64,000 bases of DNA. It comes from an uncultured Oribacterium sp. Its GTDB lineage: Bacteria > Bacillota > Clostridia > Lachnospirales > Lachnospiraceae. The first letter of the stretch is position 1. Every line of letters starts with the position of its first letter. Shown one piece after another: positions 9,098 through 18,212 of the stretch. Where the stretch lies: positions 62,001 to 126,000 of the forward strand of contig CAMKKZ010000006.1 in NCBI GenBank assembly GCA_946413525.1, read 5' to 3'. The position numbers and the translations under genes are program-made. Below the pieces are notes generated by a model. The model searched no databases and was not told the DNA's origin. It was given only the letters and a program-made list of their open reading frames with translations.

Positions 9098-9214
9098 TCA
9101 GTCCGGATCTGATTTTCTGAATTTGTAGTGTGTTTAGTGGTTACAAATACCTTTCTTTATGTTACAATAATAAGACAATTTTGTATTGGCTCCGGTAACA
9201 AAGGAAGGTTTTTA

Positions 9215-9958
9215 ATGTCTTTGAAAAAAGAAAATTCGACAGTACCCCTGTATTTGAAAATCGCTGACGATATCAAAGGGAAGATTGATAAAGGGATATA
9301 TCCACCGAACAGCCGCATTCCGACAGAGCTTGAGCTCGGGAAAGATTATGGTGTCAGCCGCATTACGATGCGCAGAGCGCTTGAACTGTTGACAGAGGAT
9401 GGCATACTGGCCCGGAAACAGCGGATTGGAACGTATGTGTGTGAAAAGAAGATAACAAGAGGTCAGCTTAATACGACGATGAGCTTTAGCAGGCTGTGCG
9501 AGCTTTCCGGCGGCACGGCGGGAACGGAGCTTCTCACTGCGGATCTGGTGCATGCCAGGGAGTCGGACATTCGCGATCTGGAGCTTTCCGAGGAAGACGA
9601 CCGGATTATTCGTATCCGAAGGCTCCGCTTCTTTAACGAAGTCCCTGTCCTGCTGGAAGAGAATCATTTTGCCAGGACGTATGCTTTCCTTCTGGCGGAG
9701 GATCTGAGCAAATCCCTTTACGATATTCTTGAGAAACACGGGATATTTCCTTCCCATGGCGTTAAGACAATAGGCGTTTGCTACGCGACGCGGGAAGAGG
9801 CCCAGAGGCTGGGGATCAAGGAAAACGACGCGCTTCTGCTTTCCCGGGATATCGTTTATGATGGGCAAAATCGTCCTGTGCATGTCTGCAAGGAGGTTAT
9901 CAACGCGGATCGATTTGAATACAGAATTTACCAGAATGCCAACGAAAATGTTTCGTAG
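9215..9958 (+). CDS. GntR family regulator with UTRA domain (FrlR-like)
   Basis: A 247-residue HutC-subfamily repressor. The winged helix is at ~8-75 (PLYLKIADDIKGKIDKG, then YGVSRITMRRALELL), and a UTRA effector domain covers ~90-240. UTRA regulators bind phosphosugars or related ligands, and FrlR in Bacillus responds to fructoselysine phosphate. ATG 9215 follows AAGGAAGG. The gene sits inside the catabolic locus and probably represses it; TGTA/TACA-type dyads before the first deglycase and its own gene are candidate operators. A terminator follows 20 bases after the stop. Confidence 0.85.
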   Translation: MSLKKENSTVPLYLKIADDIKGKIDKGIYPPNSRIPTELELGKDYGVSRITMRRALELLTEDGILARKQRIGTYVCEKKITRGQLNTTMSFSRLCELSGGTAGTELLTADLVHARESDIRDLELSEEDDRIIRIRRLRFFNEVPVLLEENHFARTYAFLLAEDLSKSLYDILEKHGIFPSHGVKTIGVCYATREEAQRLGIKENDALLLSRDIVYDGQNRPVHVCKEVINADRFEYRIYQNANENVS

Positions 9959-9978
9959 GGCGTGATGTGCCATGGAAC

Positions 9979-10008
9979 GGGTCTGTTGAAAAACAGGCCT
10001 GTTTTTTT
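9979..10008 (+). terminator. Terminator after the GntR gene
   Basis: Stem GGTCTGTT / AACAGGCC (one G-U pair) with loop GAAA, then TGTTTTTTT. It merges with the start of the second copy of repeat family A. Confidence 0.78.
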
Positions 10009-10102
10009 ATTATCGAATGGGCTGTGTAAGGAAATATTCCGGCTTACGCCGGACGCAGCCCCGCGGGCGAGTAGGGTGCGATTTCATCTTCCCTACTCGA
10101 TT
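10002..10102. repeat. Dispersed repeat family A, copy 2
   Basis: Nearly identical to 5664-5764. The second hairpin, GAGTAGGG / CCCTACTC, is perfect here while its 5' arm has changed in copy 1. It lies between the GntR terminator and the epimerase gene. Confidence 0.85.
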
Positions 10103-10217
10103 CGCAGAGCCGCCGAAAGGAAGAAGTCGCCTTGCGGCAACCGGAGGCTCGCGGATAGGCGGTGTGGTCTCACCACCGGGCTCGATCCGGGAATCATTTT
10201 TGACGGGTAAAGCTTAT

Positions 10218-11054
10218 ATGAAGAATATTACGAAAAGAAACATAGCGGTCATGAATATACAATATCGTTATTTCCCCCTTTCCCGCTTTCTCGACGATGC
10301 AGTGGAAAACGGGGTAGAGAACATAGAATTATGGGGGGCCGCGCCGCACTTCCATATGGAGGACATGACCTACAGGGATATTTGCGGCGTTCGGAAGATG
10401 ATTGAAACACGGGGGCTTCGGCTTATTTGCTTTACACCTGAGCAGTGTGTTTATCCCATTAATCTGGCGGCTCCCTTCGAAACGGAACGCCGCCGCAGCC
10501 TCCGTTTTTTTGAGGACAGTATACGCGCTGCCGGGGAGCTTGGGGCCGGAATGGTTCTGGTAACGAGCGGAACGGGCTATTTTGACGACAGTGATCTGGA
10601 GGATGCCTGGAACTATGCAAAGGACGGATTGTACCGGCTTGGAGAAATGGCGGCGCATTATCGGATCACGCTTGCCCTGGAGGTCCTTCGGAGGGATGAA
10701 AGCAATCTGGTCTACGATCTTTCCACGTTGCGGAGAATGCTGAGGGAGCTTTCCCATCCGAATATCGGGGGCATGATCGACACTATTCCGATGGCTCTTG
10801 CGGAGGAACGGCCGAAGGATTATCTGGAGGCACTGGGAGAGAGGCTTGTGCATATCCATTTCATAGATGGTTCTCCCCGGGGGCATCTGGCCTGGGGGCA
10901 TGGCATACTGGATATGGAGGGATATCTTTCTGAACTGGATCAATATGCTTATCAGGGGTATCTGTCCCAGGAGATTACGGATGGACGGTATTATATGGAT
11001 CCTTCCGAGTCCATGAGAAAGGCCGTTAGCAGACTTGCAAAAGCATTGTCATAG
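10218..11054 (+). CDS. frlC: Sugar phosphate isomerase/epimerase (FrlC-like)
   Basis: A TIM-barrel of the xylose-isomerase-like family, 278 residues. IELWGAAPHFH (~36-46) and ICFTPEQCVYPINLA match the spacing of the corresponding FrlC segments; metal-site residues expected of the family are E in LALEVL, D and H in GGMIDTIPM and LVHIHFIDGS, and E in SQEITDG. FrlC interconverts psicoselysine and fructoselysine, so the locus could feed the 3-epimer into the deglycase step. The start is the first ATG after the family A repeat; an earlier in-frame extension would be encoded by the repeat and is rejected. The ribosome site is weak. Confidence 0.8.
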   Translation: MKNITKRNIAVMNIQYRYFPLSRFLDDAVENGVENIELWGAAPHFHMEDMTYRDICGVRKMIETRGLRLICFTPEQCVYPINLAAPFETERRRSLRFFEDSIRAAGELGAGMVLVTSGTGYFDDSDLEDAWNYAKDGLYRLGEMAAHYRITLALEVLRRDESNLVYDLSTLRRMLRELSHPNIGGMIDTIPMALAEERPKDYLEALGERLVHIHFIDGSPRGHLAWGHGILDMEGYLSELDQYAYQGYLSQEITDGRYYMDPSESMRKAVSRLAKALS

Positions 11055-11104
11055 CAGAATAGATACAATTAAATACAATTATGTGTTTTATTTGAAATTT
11101 TGTA

Positions 11105-11133
11105 TTGAAAATATGTCTGCATTATGATATAAC
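11105..11133 (+). promoter_or_regulatory. Promoter before the kinase and importer genes
   Basis: TTGAAA (11105-11110), 17-base spacer, TATAAC (11128-11133), 60 bases before the kinase. Upstream at 11064-11110 are several TACAATT/TTGTATT motifs that could be GntR operators. Confidence 0.6.
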
Positions 11134-11192
11134 AATAAAAGTACAAATGAATTCTTTCCAGAGTTTGAATCTTTTCCTGAAGGAGTGCGGAA

Positions 11193-12164
11193 ATGATCAG
11201 AGTATTGGGTGTAGGAGATAATGTCTGTGACAAATATCTTCCGGCAGGAATGATTTATCCGGGGGGCAATGCGCTGAATGTAGCGGTATTCAGCAAATTT
11301 ATGGGTTGTGACAGCGCGTACCTTGGGACGATCGGAGATGATGAGACAGGGCAGTTTCTTTATGCCATCCTGAGAGAGATGGGGCTGGACATTTCACATT
11401 GTCGTTTTGAACAGGGGGAAAACGGCATCGCACGTGTGGAGCTCAGGGATGGCGACCGGGTGTTTCTGAAAGGAAACAGAGAAACGAGGGTTTCCAGGAC
11501 AAGGCCGCCGGTGCTTTCCAGGGTGGATATACGTTATATGGAAAGCTTTGATCTCCTGCATACCAGCATTTACAGTTACATGGAGCCGGAGCTTCCGAAA
11601 ATGCAGGAGGCCGGCGCGTTTTTATCCATGGATTTTTCGGATGCATACGATGATGCGTATCTGAAACGCTGCTGCCGGTACATTGACTGCGCGGAAATTT
11701 CCTGCGGAGGGATGCCTGAGGATGAGATTCTGGAGACCATGGAAAGGATAATGCAGTATGGCTGCAGGGAGATGGTGATCGCCACGAGAGGGTCGAGGGG
11801 CGCGATGGTTCTTTGCAAGGGGAAGCTTTACAGACAGGTTCCCTGCCTGGTGAAGGCCAGGGATACGATGGGGGCAGGGGATTCCTTCATTACATCCTTC
11901 CTTGTGAATTATCTGGATGCCGTACGGGATGCGACGGATTTCCCGGAAATAGTATCGGAACGTGTTTGTTCCAAAGAATCCGGGGAAGTGGAAACGGGCA
12001 TACGCACGGCGGAGGGGTACAGAGACGCACTGATACGTCTTTCACTATACAGAGCCGCTGTTTTTGCTGCTCAGCAATGCCGCCGGGATGGCTCCTTCGG
12101 CTTTGGCAAGGAAATAGGCGTAACTGAGGCGGATCTCAGGGCGATGAAGGACAGCTTGTCATGA
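11193..12164 (+). CDS. frlD: PfkB family fructosamine kinase (FrlD-like)
   Basis: FrlD phosphorylates fructoselysine at C6 with ATP. The 323-residue product has the PfkB layout: substrate motif YPGGNALNVAVFSKFMG (~27-43), GTIGDDETGQF, and the catalytic ATP-site signature DTMGAGDSF (~225), with the general base Asp in GAGD. GVGDNVCDKYL at the N-terminus and the GGNALNVAV form are characteristic of FrlD rather than ribokinase. It starts at ATG 11193 after AAGGAG. At ~323 residues it is longer than typical FrlD (~260-285), the extra lying after DTMGAGDSF (~240-290). It leads the importer genes. Confidence 0.83.
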   Translation: MIRVLGVGDNVCDKYLPAGMIYPGGNALNVAVFSKFMGCDSAYLGTIGDDETGQFLYAILREMGLDISHCRFEQGENGIARVELRDGDRVFLKGNRETRVSRTRPPVLSRVDIRYMESFDLLHTSIYSYMEPELPKMQEAGAFLSMDFSDAYDDAYLKRCCRYIDCAEISCGGMPEDEILETMERIMQYGCREMVIATRGSRGAMVLCKGKLYRQVPCLVKARDTMGAGDSFITSFLVNYLDAVRDATDFPEIVSERVCSKESGEVETGIRTAEGYRDALIRLSLYRAAVFAAQQCRRDGSFGFGKEIGVTEADLRAMKDSLS

Positions 12165-12225
12165 AAGCCTCAAAGCTGGGCGGATCTGCCAGAGTACCCT
12201 GCCAGGCACACTCGATGTCTGGAAT

Positions 12226-12306
12226 CCATAAGGCAAGTCTTTTATGTTTCATTTGTACCGCTCTGCGACACAAATGAGACTTAATGCCTGCGGCATCAAG
12301 TAAAGC
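12226..12306. repeat. Dispersed repeat family C, copy 2 (inverted)
   Basis: Reverse-complement copy of the element at 7864: CATTTGTACCG and ACACAAATGAGAC, then TTAATGCCTGCGGCATCAAG. It fills the gap between the kinase and the binding-protein gene. Confidence 0.75.
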
Positions 12307-12357
12307 GTGAATGTGTCATGCTGCGAAGCTGGAAAAAAATGAGAAAAGGAGAGCATT

Positions 12358-13713
12358 ATGAAAAATCTGATGAAGAAGGCGGCGGCGATCCTGCTGGCCG
12401 GAACAATGATTCTATCTCTTGCGGCCTGCGGAGGAAGCGCGCCTCAGCAGGGTGATGGCGGAAATGAGAGCAGCGCGGCGGCAGCCGATACTGCGAAATC
12501 AGGAGACGTCAAAGTCATTAAATTCTATCATCGTTTCCCGGATGAGCCGTACAACTCATTCATTGAAAAGAAGCTTCATGAGTACGAAGAGACTCATCAG
12601 GATATTAAGTTTGATATCTTCGCGGCTCAGAACCAGGAGTACAAGGAGAAAGTCAAGATCGTTGTCGGCGGAGAGGATACGCCGGATATCTTTTTCAGTT
12701 GGGCCGGCGAATTTACGGAACGTTTCATCCGTGAGGGTCTGATCCTTGATCTGAATCCTTACTTTGAGGCGGATCCGGAATGGAAGGATTCCCTGATCGA
12801 AACACAGATGGATATTTATACAAATGATGATGGCATGATCTATGGCATCCCCTTCCGTCTTGACGCGAAGGTCATGTTCTATAACCGCGACATTCTGGAG
12901 GAAAATGAAATCGAGGTTCCGGAAACCTGGGATGAGTTTATTGCGGCCTGCGAAAAATTGAAGGCAGCAGGCATTACCCCGATTTCCTACGGCAACCAGC
13001 AGCAGTGGCCGTCCGCTCATTATATCGGTACACTGAATCAGATCTTTGTCTCCGATGAGGTGCGTGAGAAGGATTACAATCCATCGAGCGGCGAATTCAC
13101 GGATCCGGGATATGTCAAGGCTTTGGAATATTATCAGCAGCTTCTTCCTTATATGAGCGACACGCCGAACGCGGTGCTGCCGGATATGGCAAGGACGAGC
13201 TTTGCGATGGGGCAGTCGGCTTTCTGCTATCTTGAACTGGTGGAGATCCCCTACCTTGCGATGGATAATCCGGATATTAACTACGGCATGTTCAGTTTCC
13301 CCAGGGTTGAGGGAGCAGAAGGCAATCAGGACATCCTGACCGGCGCCCCGGAGGGCTTTGTTATTTCTTCTAAGACAAAATACCCGGATGAATGCGTGGA
13401 ATTCTTGAAGTGGTTCCTAGGAAAGGAAGTGGGTACAGAGCAGTGCATGGAAATTGGCTGGTTTAACGCGGCAAAGGATACGACGGCAGGGCTTACGGAT
13501 CAGGGGCTGATTGATGGTTATAATACCATTATTAGTGCTGCGTCAATGTCGGAATGGCTGGACAATGCCCTTTATTCCACTGTAACGGATGAATATCTTA
13601 CGGCGGTTTCAGATCTGACAAACGGCGACGCGACGCCGGAAGAGGTTATGCAGCGAATTCAGGTTAAGGCAAAAGAGGCCCAGACGCTGGTAGGCACGGG
13701 AACAGCCGGCTGA
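12358..13713 (+). CDS. CUT1-type ABC sugar-binding lipoprotein (FrlO-like)
   Basis: Extracellular solute-binding protein, family 1, 451 residues. The N-terminus MKKAAAILLAGTMILSLAAC is a lipoprotein signal with lipobox LAAC (Cys ~23), followed by a Gly/Ser/Ala linker to the membrane. The mature part has the family 1 signature region DTPDIFFSWAGEF and MIYGIPFRLDAKVMFYNRDIL. The genes before it indicate that it binds fructosamines, as FrlO does in Bacillus. GAAAAGGAG precedes ATG 12358. It is followed by two permeases. A general carbohydrate specificity cannot be excluded from sequence alone. Confidence 0.86.
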   Translation: MKNLMKKAAAILLAGTMILSLAACGGSAPQQGDGGNESSAAAADTAKSGDVKVIKFYHRFPDEPYNSFIEKKLHEYEETHQDIKFDIFAAQNQEYKEKVKIVVGGEDTPDIFFSWAGEFTERFIREGLILDLNPYFEADPEWKDSLIETQMDIYTNDDGMIYGIPFRLDAKVMFYNRDILEENEIEVPETWDEFIAACEKLKAAGITPISYGNQQQWPSAHYIGTLNQIFVSDEVREKDYNPSSGEFTDPGYVKALEYYQQLLPYMSDTPNAVLPDMARTSFAMGQSAFCYLELVEIPYLAMDNPDINYGMFSFPRVEGAEGNQDILTGAPEGFVISSKTKYPDECVEFLKWFLGKEVGTEQCMEIGWFNAAKDTTAGLTDQGLIDGYNTIISAASMSEWLDNALYSTVTDEYLTAVSDLTNGDATPEEVMQRIQVKAKEAQTLVGTGTAG

Positions 13714-13900
13714 TTGCCCGCCACGCCCTTTGCGCAGCCCGGCTGAGTGGAAACGGTCAGGGAGAAAAGCGGGACAACTGCTTTGCCATGTCTTTCGAGC
13801 TGTCAGTTCGAAAGGATATCGGTACGAGCAGCGGTCCCGGCTGCCGATGGACCGGGAGACGGGCACCGGAGCTTAAGGGAAATGAAGAAAGGAGGATTTC

Positions 13901-14773
13901 TTGAAGACAAAAAAACACACACCATATCTATATATGCTTCCCGGACTTATCATGGTTCTTTGTTTTGTATATATTCCGGTCATTACCAATATTGGATATA
14001 GCTTCTTCCGCTTATCCTCCTATTCGGCGGGAGCCCGATTTGTGGGGCTGGATAATTATCGGCGCTTTTTTTCCAGCGATGTCCTTCCGATCATGCTGCG
14101 GAACAACATCCTGTATGCGGTAATATCGCTCATTGTACAGGTGGGCTTTGGGACGGTCATGGCCCTGGTGCTGGAAAGCACGCTGCTGAAGCCGGGTGCC
14201 TCCGCCTTCTATCGTAATTTCTATTATATTCCGGCACTGATTTCTCTGACTGCGGTGGGTCTTATGTTTACTTATATTTATGACCCCAGCGTTGGCTTCC
14301 TGAATGGACTTCTGAAAATTTTCGGTATACCCGGAAAAGGCTGGCTGGGGGATTCCAAGCTTGCGATCTACTGCATTATCGCGATGAGCCAGTGGCAGTT
14401 TACCGGTTATATTACGCTGCTTATGGTGGTCGCGTTCCAGAATGTCCCCAGGGATTACGTGGAAGCGGCGGCCATTGACGGCGCCGGACCTGTAAAAAGG
14501 GCTATCCATATTATGATACCCCAGGCGAAGGAACAGCTTCTGGTATGCACGATCATCACGATCATCGGAGCTTTCAAGCTTTATACCGAAGTGTATTCCA
14601 CTACGGCCGGCGGACCCGGCAACAGCTCCCAGGTGCTTGGATTGTTTCTTTACCAGCAGGCGTTCCTTCATGACGATCTGGGGATGGCGGCCGTGACAGG
14701 TGTGTTTATTTTTGTGATCACTGTAACGCTGTCGATCATCCAGATCAGGGTGACACGCTCGGGGCAGGAATAG
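13901..14773 (+). CDS. ABC sugar permease (FrlN-like)
   Basis: First of two CUT1 inner-membrane permeases, 290 residues with six predicted helices, starting at TPYLYMLPGLIMVLCFVYIP. The EAA loop that contacts the ATPase is VPRDYVEAAAIDGAGPVKRA (~184-203). The start is TTG 13901, set by AAGGAGG (13889-13895). The 187-base gap after the binding protein holds no clear gene. No ATPase lies in the locus, which fits the Bacillus frl system where a shared MsmX-type ATPase energises the importer. Confidence 0.88.
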   Translation: MKTKKHTPYLYMLPGLIMVLCFVYIPVITNIGYSFFRLSSYSAGARFVGLDNYRRFFSSDVLPIMLRNNILYAVISLIVQVGFGTVMALVLESTLLKPGASAFYRNFYYIPALISLTAVGLMFTYIYDPSVGFLNGLLKIFGIPGKGWLGDSKLAIYCIIAMSQWQFTGYITLLMVVAFQNVPRDYVEAAAIDGAGPVKRAIHIMIPQAKEQLLVCTIITIIGAFKLYTEVYSTTAGGPGNSSQVLGLFLYQQAFLHDDLGMAAVTGVFIFVITVTLSIIQIRVTRSGQE

Positions 14774-14789
14774 GGAAAGGGGGATGGCA

Positions 14790-15614
14790 ATGCATCAGAG
14801 AAAACAGCTTACGATACTTACGCATATAGTCTGTATCTTTTTCTGTCTTGTGATCCTTGCTCCCCTGGCTTGGATCATGCTCAATTCCCTGAAAACGAAC
14901 AAGGAAATGTTTATGGACTCCCTTGCCTTTCCGGAGATTCCGCAATTTGGAAATTATGTCAGGGCGTGGAACCTTGGGCTGTACAGGTATTTCGGAAATT
15001 CTGTTCTGGTGAGCGCCATTTCCCTGGCGGGGATACTCACGCTTTCCTCATTGCTTGCCTATGGTCTGACCCGTTTCCAGGCGAAATATGCTAATGTTAT
15101 TTTTTTCATCGTATTGGGAGGAATGGCCTTGTCGGAACAGGTGGCGTTGGTGCCTTTGTTCAAGATACTGAAATTTTTCCGTATTTATGATACGTATGGA
15201 GCGGTAATTCTTCCCTATATCGCCTTCCGTATTCCGTTTACGGTATTTCTGATGAGGGCTTATTTCCTTTCAATCCCGAAGGAACTGGAAGAAGCGGCCG
15301 TGGTGGACGGATATAACAGTTTTCAGATCTTTACAAAGATCATAGTGCCGATTTCTTCGCCGGTAATCGCGTCCTGCGCGATCGTGAACCTGAACTTTGT
15401 CTGGAATGAATTTCTCTTTGCGAATGTTTTCCTGAACAACAAGGCACTCCAGACGATTCCCATCGGTCTCATGACCTTTAAGGGAGATCTCAAGGTGGAT
15501 TATACAACGACACTGGCCGGGCTGGTCATTGCATCCCTTCCTTTGATCTGCCTGTATGTCACCATGTCGAGGCAGTTTGTACGGGGACTCACGTCCGGCG
15601 CGGTCAAGGGCTAA
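14790..15614 (+). CDS. ABC sugar permease (FrlM-like)
   Basis: Second CUT1 permease, 274 residues, six helices, with EAA loop IPKELEEAAVVDGYNSFQIF and the C-terminal conserved segment MSRQFVRGLTSGAVKG. ATG 14784 and ATG 14790 are both possible; AAAGGGGG ends at 14783, which leaves no spacing to the first, so 14790 is preferred. It follows the first permease by 16 bases and ends the Amadori locus before a strong terminator. Confidence 0.88.
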   Translation: MHQRKQLTILTHIVCIFFCLVILAPLAWIMLNSLKTNKEMFMDSLAFPEIPQFGNYVRAWNLGLYRYFGNSVLVSAISLAGILTLSSLLAYGLTRFQAKYANVIFFIVLGGMALSEQVALVPLFKILKFFRIYDTYGAVILPYIAFRIPFTVFLMRAYFLSIPKELEEAAVVDGYNSFQIFTKIIVPISSPVIASCAIVNLNFVWNEFLFANVFLNNKALQTIPIGLMTFKGDLKVDYTTTLAGLVIASLPLICLYVTMSRQFVRGLTSGAVKG

Positions 15615-15706
15615 GGCAAGGCGATCAAACGGAAAACTTCAATTAATTAGATCGGCTTGCAGTCTTTTTGCAATGAATTATCTACGATCAAGTGGAGGAA
15701 TAACTA

Positions 15707-15758
15707 CCAAAAAACAGGTCATGAAAAGCCATAGGGCTTTTCATGACCTGTTTTTTGG
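15707..15758. terminator. Strong terminator ending the Amadori locus
   Basis: A perfect 24-bp stem whose arms contain ACAGGTCATGAAAAGCC, with a 4-base loop and A/T runs on both sides, so it can work in both directions. Confidence 0.9.
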
Positions 15759-15929
15759 AATTTTTTGGAATAATGGCTATGCGTTCAGATTAGGTATCGA
15801 CAAAAAGACATTGATTTTGATATACTCGTTGGGGTTTTTGGTGTTCATTCAGAAGCGGGCAGGGGGATTTCATCACATCTGCCCGATTTTGGAAAGAACG
15901 GCAGCTTGACAAATGGCAGGACGGTAAAA

Positions 15930-17330
15930 ATGATGAGCAGGGATTCTGAAAAGAATGGTGAATTGAAGGATGCGGGGCAGGAAAGCGCGGCAGTGAAAAA
16001 TGACTTTTCCAAGGGCAGCATAATAAAGACCATATTGACGCAGGCCGTCCCTCTGATGTTCGCGAATATTGTGGCCGTGCTGTATAATATCGTGGACAGG
16101 ATTTATCTGGGCCATATTCAGGGGGCGGGGACACTTGCCCTGACCGGGGTCGGCGTGGCTTTTCCGGTCATTACGATCATTACCGCGTTTACGGACTGGT
16201 TCGGGAAAGGAGGTGTCCCGCTCTGCTCCATCGCGAGGGGGGCACGAAGGGAAAAGGAAGCAAAAAGGATTCTGGGGACCACCGCCTGGCTTCTGACGGT
16301 TACGGCCGCCGTGGTGCTGATTGCCGGTTATCTTTTTGAAAGGCCTATCCTGTATGCCTTCGGGGCCAGTGATGAAACCTATCGTTACGCGAGAGAGTAC
16401 CTGACAATTTATCTGAGCGGTACTTTCTTTTTTGTACTGGGACATGGGCTGATCGGCTTCATTCATTCGCAGGGCTTTCCGCGTTATGGAATGTTTGCCA
16501 CTGTGCTGGGCGCGGTACTCAACATTATTCTGGATCCGATCTTCATTTTTTCTTTTGGCATGGGGGTTTACGGCGCTGCCGTTGCGACCGTCATTTCCCA
16601 ATTTGCCACTTTTCTCATGGTAATGATCTTCCTTCTGGGGAAAAAGGCAATTATTCCCTTGCAGGGGGAATTTTTCCGCTTCAATCCGCGGGTGGCTAAT
16701 GACATCGTGACGCTTGGCTTTTCCGGCTTCATCATGTCGGGCACGAACGGGCTGGTGCAGATAGCCTGTAACGTCATGCTGAGCATATATGGAGGGGATC
16801 TGTATATTGGCATCATGACGATCCTGACTTCGATCCGCGAGACGATACAGCTTCCCGGCAAGAGCGTCTCCGATGCCTCGCAGCCGGTCTATGGCTTTAA
16901 TTATGGTGCGAAGGAATTTGGAAGGGTGAAGGAGTCCATTGTCTTTACCACGCTGTGCAGCGGGGCCTATTCCCTTTTGGCCTGGCTGGTCATCATCCTG
17001 TTCCCATCAAATCTCATACGTATTTTCACCAGTGACATGCAGACGATTGAACTGGGCGTTCTGGCGTGCCGGGTGTATTTTGCCGGTTTTCTGTGGATGG
17101 TTCTGCAGTTTTGCGCGCAGGGTGTTTTCGTATCTTTGAAATATACCAGGCATGCCATCTTCTTTTCGATTTTCCGAAAGGTCATAATTGTGGTTCCGCT
17201 GACACTGATCCTCCCGCGCGTTGGTGGGCTGGGGGTTTATGGGGTGTTCCTTGCGGAGCCCATTTCCAATATAATTGGCGGAACGGCCGCTTACACCGCC
17301 ATGTACCGTCGGGTCTACAGGAGCCTATAG
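15930..17330 (+). CDS. MATE family multidrug efflux transporter
   Basis: A sodium- or proton-coupled exporter of the DinF/NorM-like MATE group, ~466 residues with about 12 helices. It begins TILTQAVPLMFANIVAVLYNIVDRIYLG, the standard MATE start; the second half repeats the pattern at residues ~240-300 (FSGFIMSGTNGLVQIACN). ATG 15930 is preferred to TTG 15906 because of AGGACGG upstream, though the site is weak. It is monocistronic between the terminator at 15707 and the promoter at 17377. Substrates cannot be predicted. Confidence 0.88.
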   Translation: MMSRDSEKNGELKDAGQESAAVKNDFSKGSIIKTILTQAVPLMFANIVAVLYNIVDRIYLGHIQGAGTLALTGVGVAFPVITIITAFTDWFGKGGVPLCSIARGARREKEAKRILGTTAWLLTVTAAVVLIAGYLFERPILYAFGASDETYRYAREYLTIYLSGTFFFVLGHGLIGFIHSQGFPRYGMFATVLGAVLNIILDPIFIFSFGMGVYGAAVATVISQFATFLMVMIFLLGKKAIIPLQGEFFRFNPRVANDIVTLGFSGFIMSGTNGLVQIACNVMLSIYGGDLYIGIMTILTSIRETIQLPGKSVSDASQPVYGFNYGAKEFGRVKESIVFTTLCSGAYSLLAWLVIILFPSNLIRIFTSDMQTIELGVLACRVYFAGFLWMVLQFCAQGVFVSLKYTRHAIFFSIFRKVIIVVPLTLILPRVGGLGVYGVFLAEPISNIIGGTAAYTAMYRRVYRSL

Positions 17331-17376
17331 GCGTATCATATCCTTTCCTTATAGGAGATATAAACAGCATTACCTA

Positions 17377-17405
17377 TTGACATGGTAGGAGATATGGGTT
17401 ATCAT
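17377..17405 (+). promoter_or_regulatory. SigA promoter of the amino acid ABC operon
   Basis: TTGACA (17377-17382), 17-base spacer, TATCAT (17400-17405). The predicted start near 17412 leaves a ~140-base leader that contains the family E hairpin and ends at the ribosome site. Confidence 0.72.
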
Positions 17406-17483
17406 TTCCCTCATGTTTTCGGCAACGAGGCGATAATTTGTTATTTACGAAGCGATTCAGTCGTCAGGTGGTTGCCGTGGATT

Positions 17484-17545
17484 ATAGGAAATATAGGTTT
17501 ATCCGCAGCGCAAGGAATACTGCGGATAAAAGCAAGCAGAAAGGC
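17484..17545 (+). repeat. Dispersed structured repeat family E, copy 1
   Basis: Hairpin TTTATCCGCAG / CTGCGGATAAA with loop CGCAAGGAATA. The loop is kept in copies at 42391 and, inverted, at 31574, while the stem bases change in pairs. Here the element is inside the leader of the amino acid ABC operon. Confidence 0.7.
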
Positions 17546-17552
17546 AGGCTTC

Positions 17553-18212
17553 GTGAACTGGGAATTCATCATGAAATATCTTCCGCTGTATCAGAAGGCA
17601 GCGTGGCTTACGGTACGGATCGGCCTGTGCGGCGTCGCGCTGTCGGTGCTGATCGGTCTTATGTGCGCCCTGGTGCAGCATTACCGCGTTCCTCTGCTTC
17701 GGCAGCTTACGGCTTGTTATATTGAGCTGAGCAGGAATACGCCGCTGCTGATCCAGCTTTTTTTTATTTATTATGGGCTGCCAAAGCTGGGCATCAAAAC
17801 GGACGCTCCAAGCTGCGGCATGGCCGGGCTGGCCTTCCTGGGGGGCGGCTATATGGCGGAGGCCTTTCGAAGCGGAATCGAGGCTGTGGACAAGGCGCAG
17901 ATGGAAAGCGCCTACAGCCTGGGACTTGACCGATGGCAGACTTTTTTTTATGTCCTTCTGCCCCAGGCTGTTTCCATCAGTTTTCCGGCCTTTGTGGCGA
18001 ATGTGATTTTCCTGCTGAAGGAAACCAGCGTCTTTTCGGCCATCAGCCTGATGGATCTGATGTTTACGGCGAAGGATCTGATCGGATTGTATTACCAGAC
18101 GGTAGAGAGCCTGTTCCTTTTGGTGGTGTTTTACCTTCTTATTTTGCTGCCGGTCTCGCTGGCGGGGACCTTGCTGGAAAGGAGGATCAGGTATGCCGGA
18201 TTTGGGGTTTGA
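17553..18212 (+). CDS. Polar amino acid ABC permease 1
   Basis: A HisM/GlnP-type permease, 219 residues. It has the family start NWEFIMKYLPLYQKAAWLTV, ELSRNTPLLIQLFFIYYGLP, and the EAA loop VDKAQMESAYSLGLDRWQTF. GTG 17553 is set by AAGGCAGG (17541-17548); the longer frame to 17382 runs through the leader and its repeat and is rejected. It overlaps the next permease by 20 bases, which points to a heterodimer pair. Confidence 0.87.
   Translation: MNWEFIMKYLPLYQKAAWLTVRIGLCGVALSVLIGLMCALVQHYRVPLLRQLTACYIELSRNTPLLIQLFFIYYGLPKLGIKTDAPSCGMAGLAFLGGGYMAEAFRSGIEAVDKAQMESAYSLGLDRWQTFFYVLLPQAVSISFPAFVANVIFLLKETSVFSAISLMDLMFTAKDLIGLYYQTVESLFLLVVFYLLILLPVSLAGTLLERRIRYAGFGV

Noticed and set aside
10017..10217. 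N-terminal extension of the FrlC-like epimerase
   Set aside because: The region is repeat family A and linker DNA; FrlC homologues start at about the ATG 10218 position.
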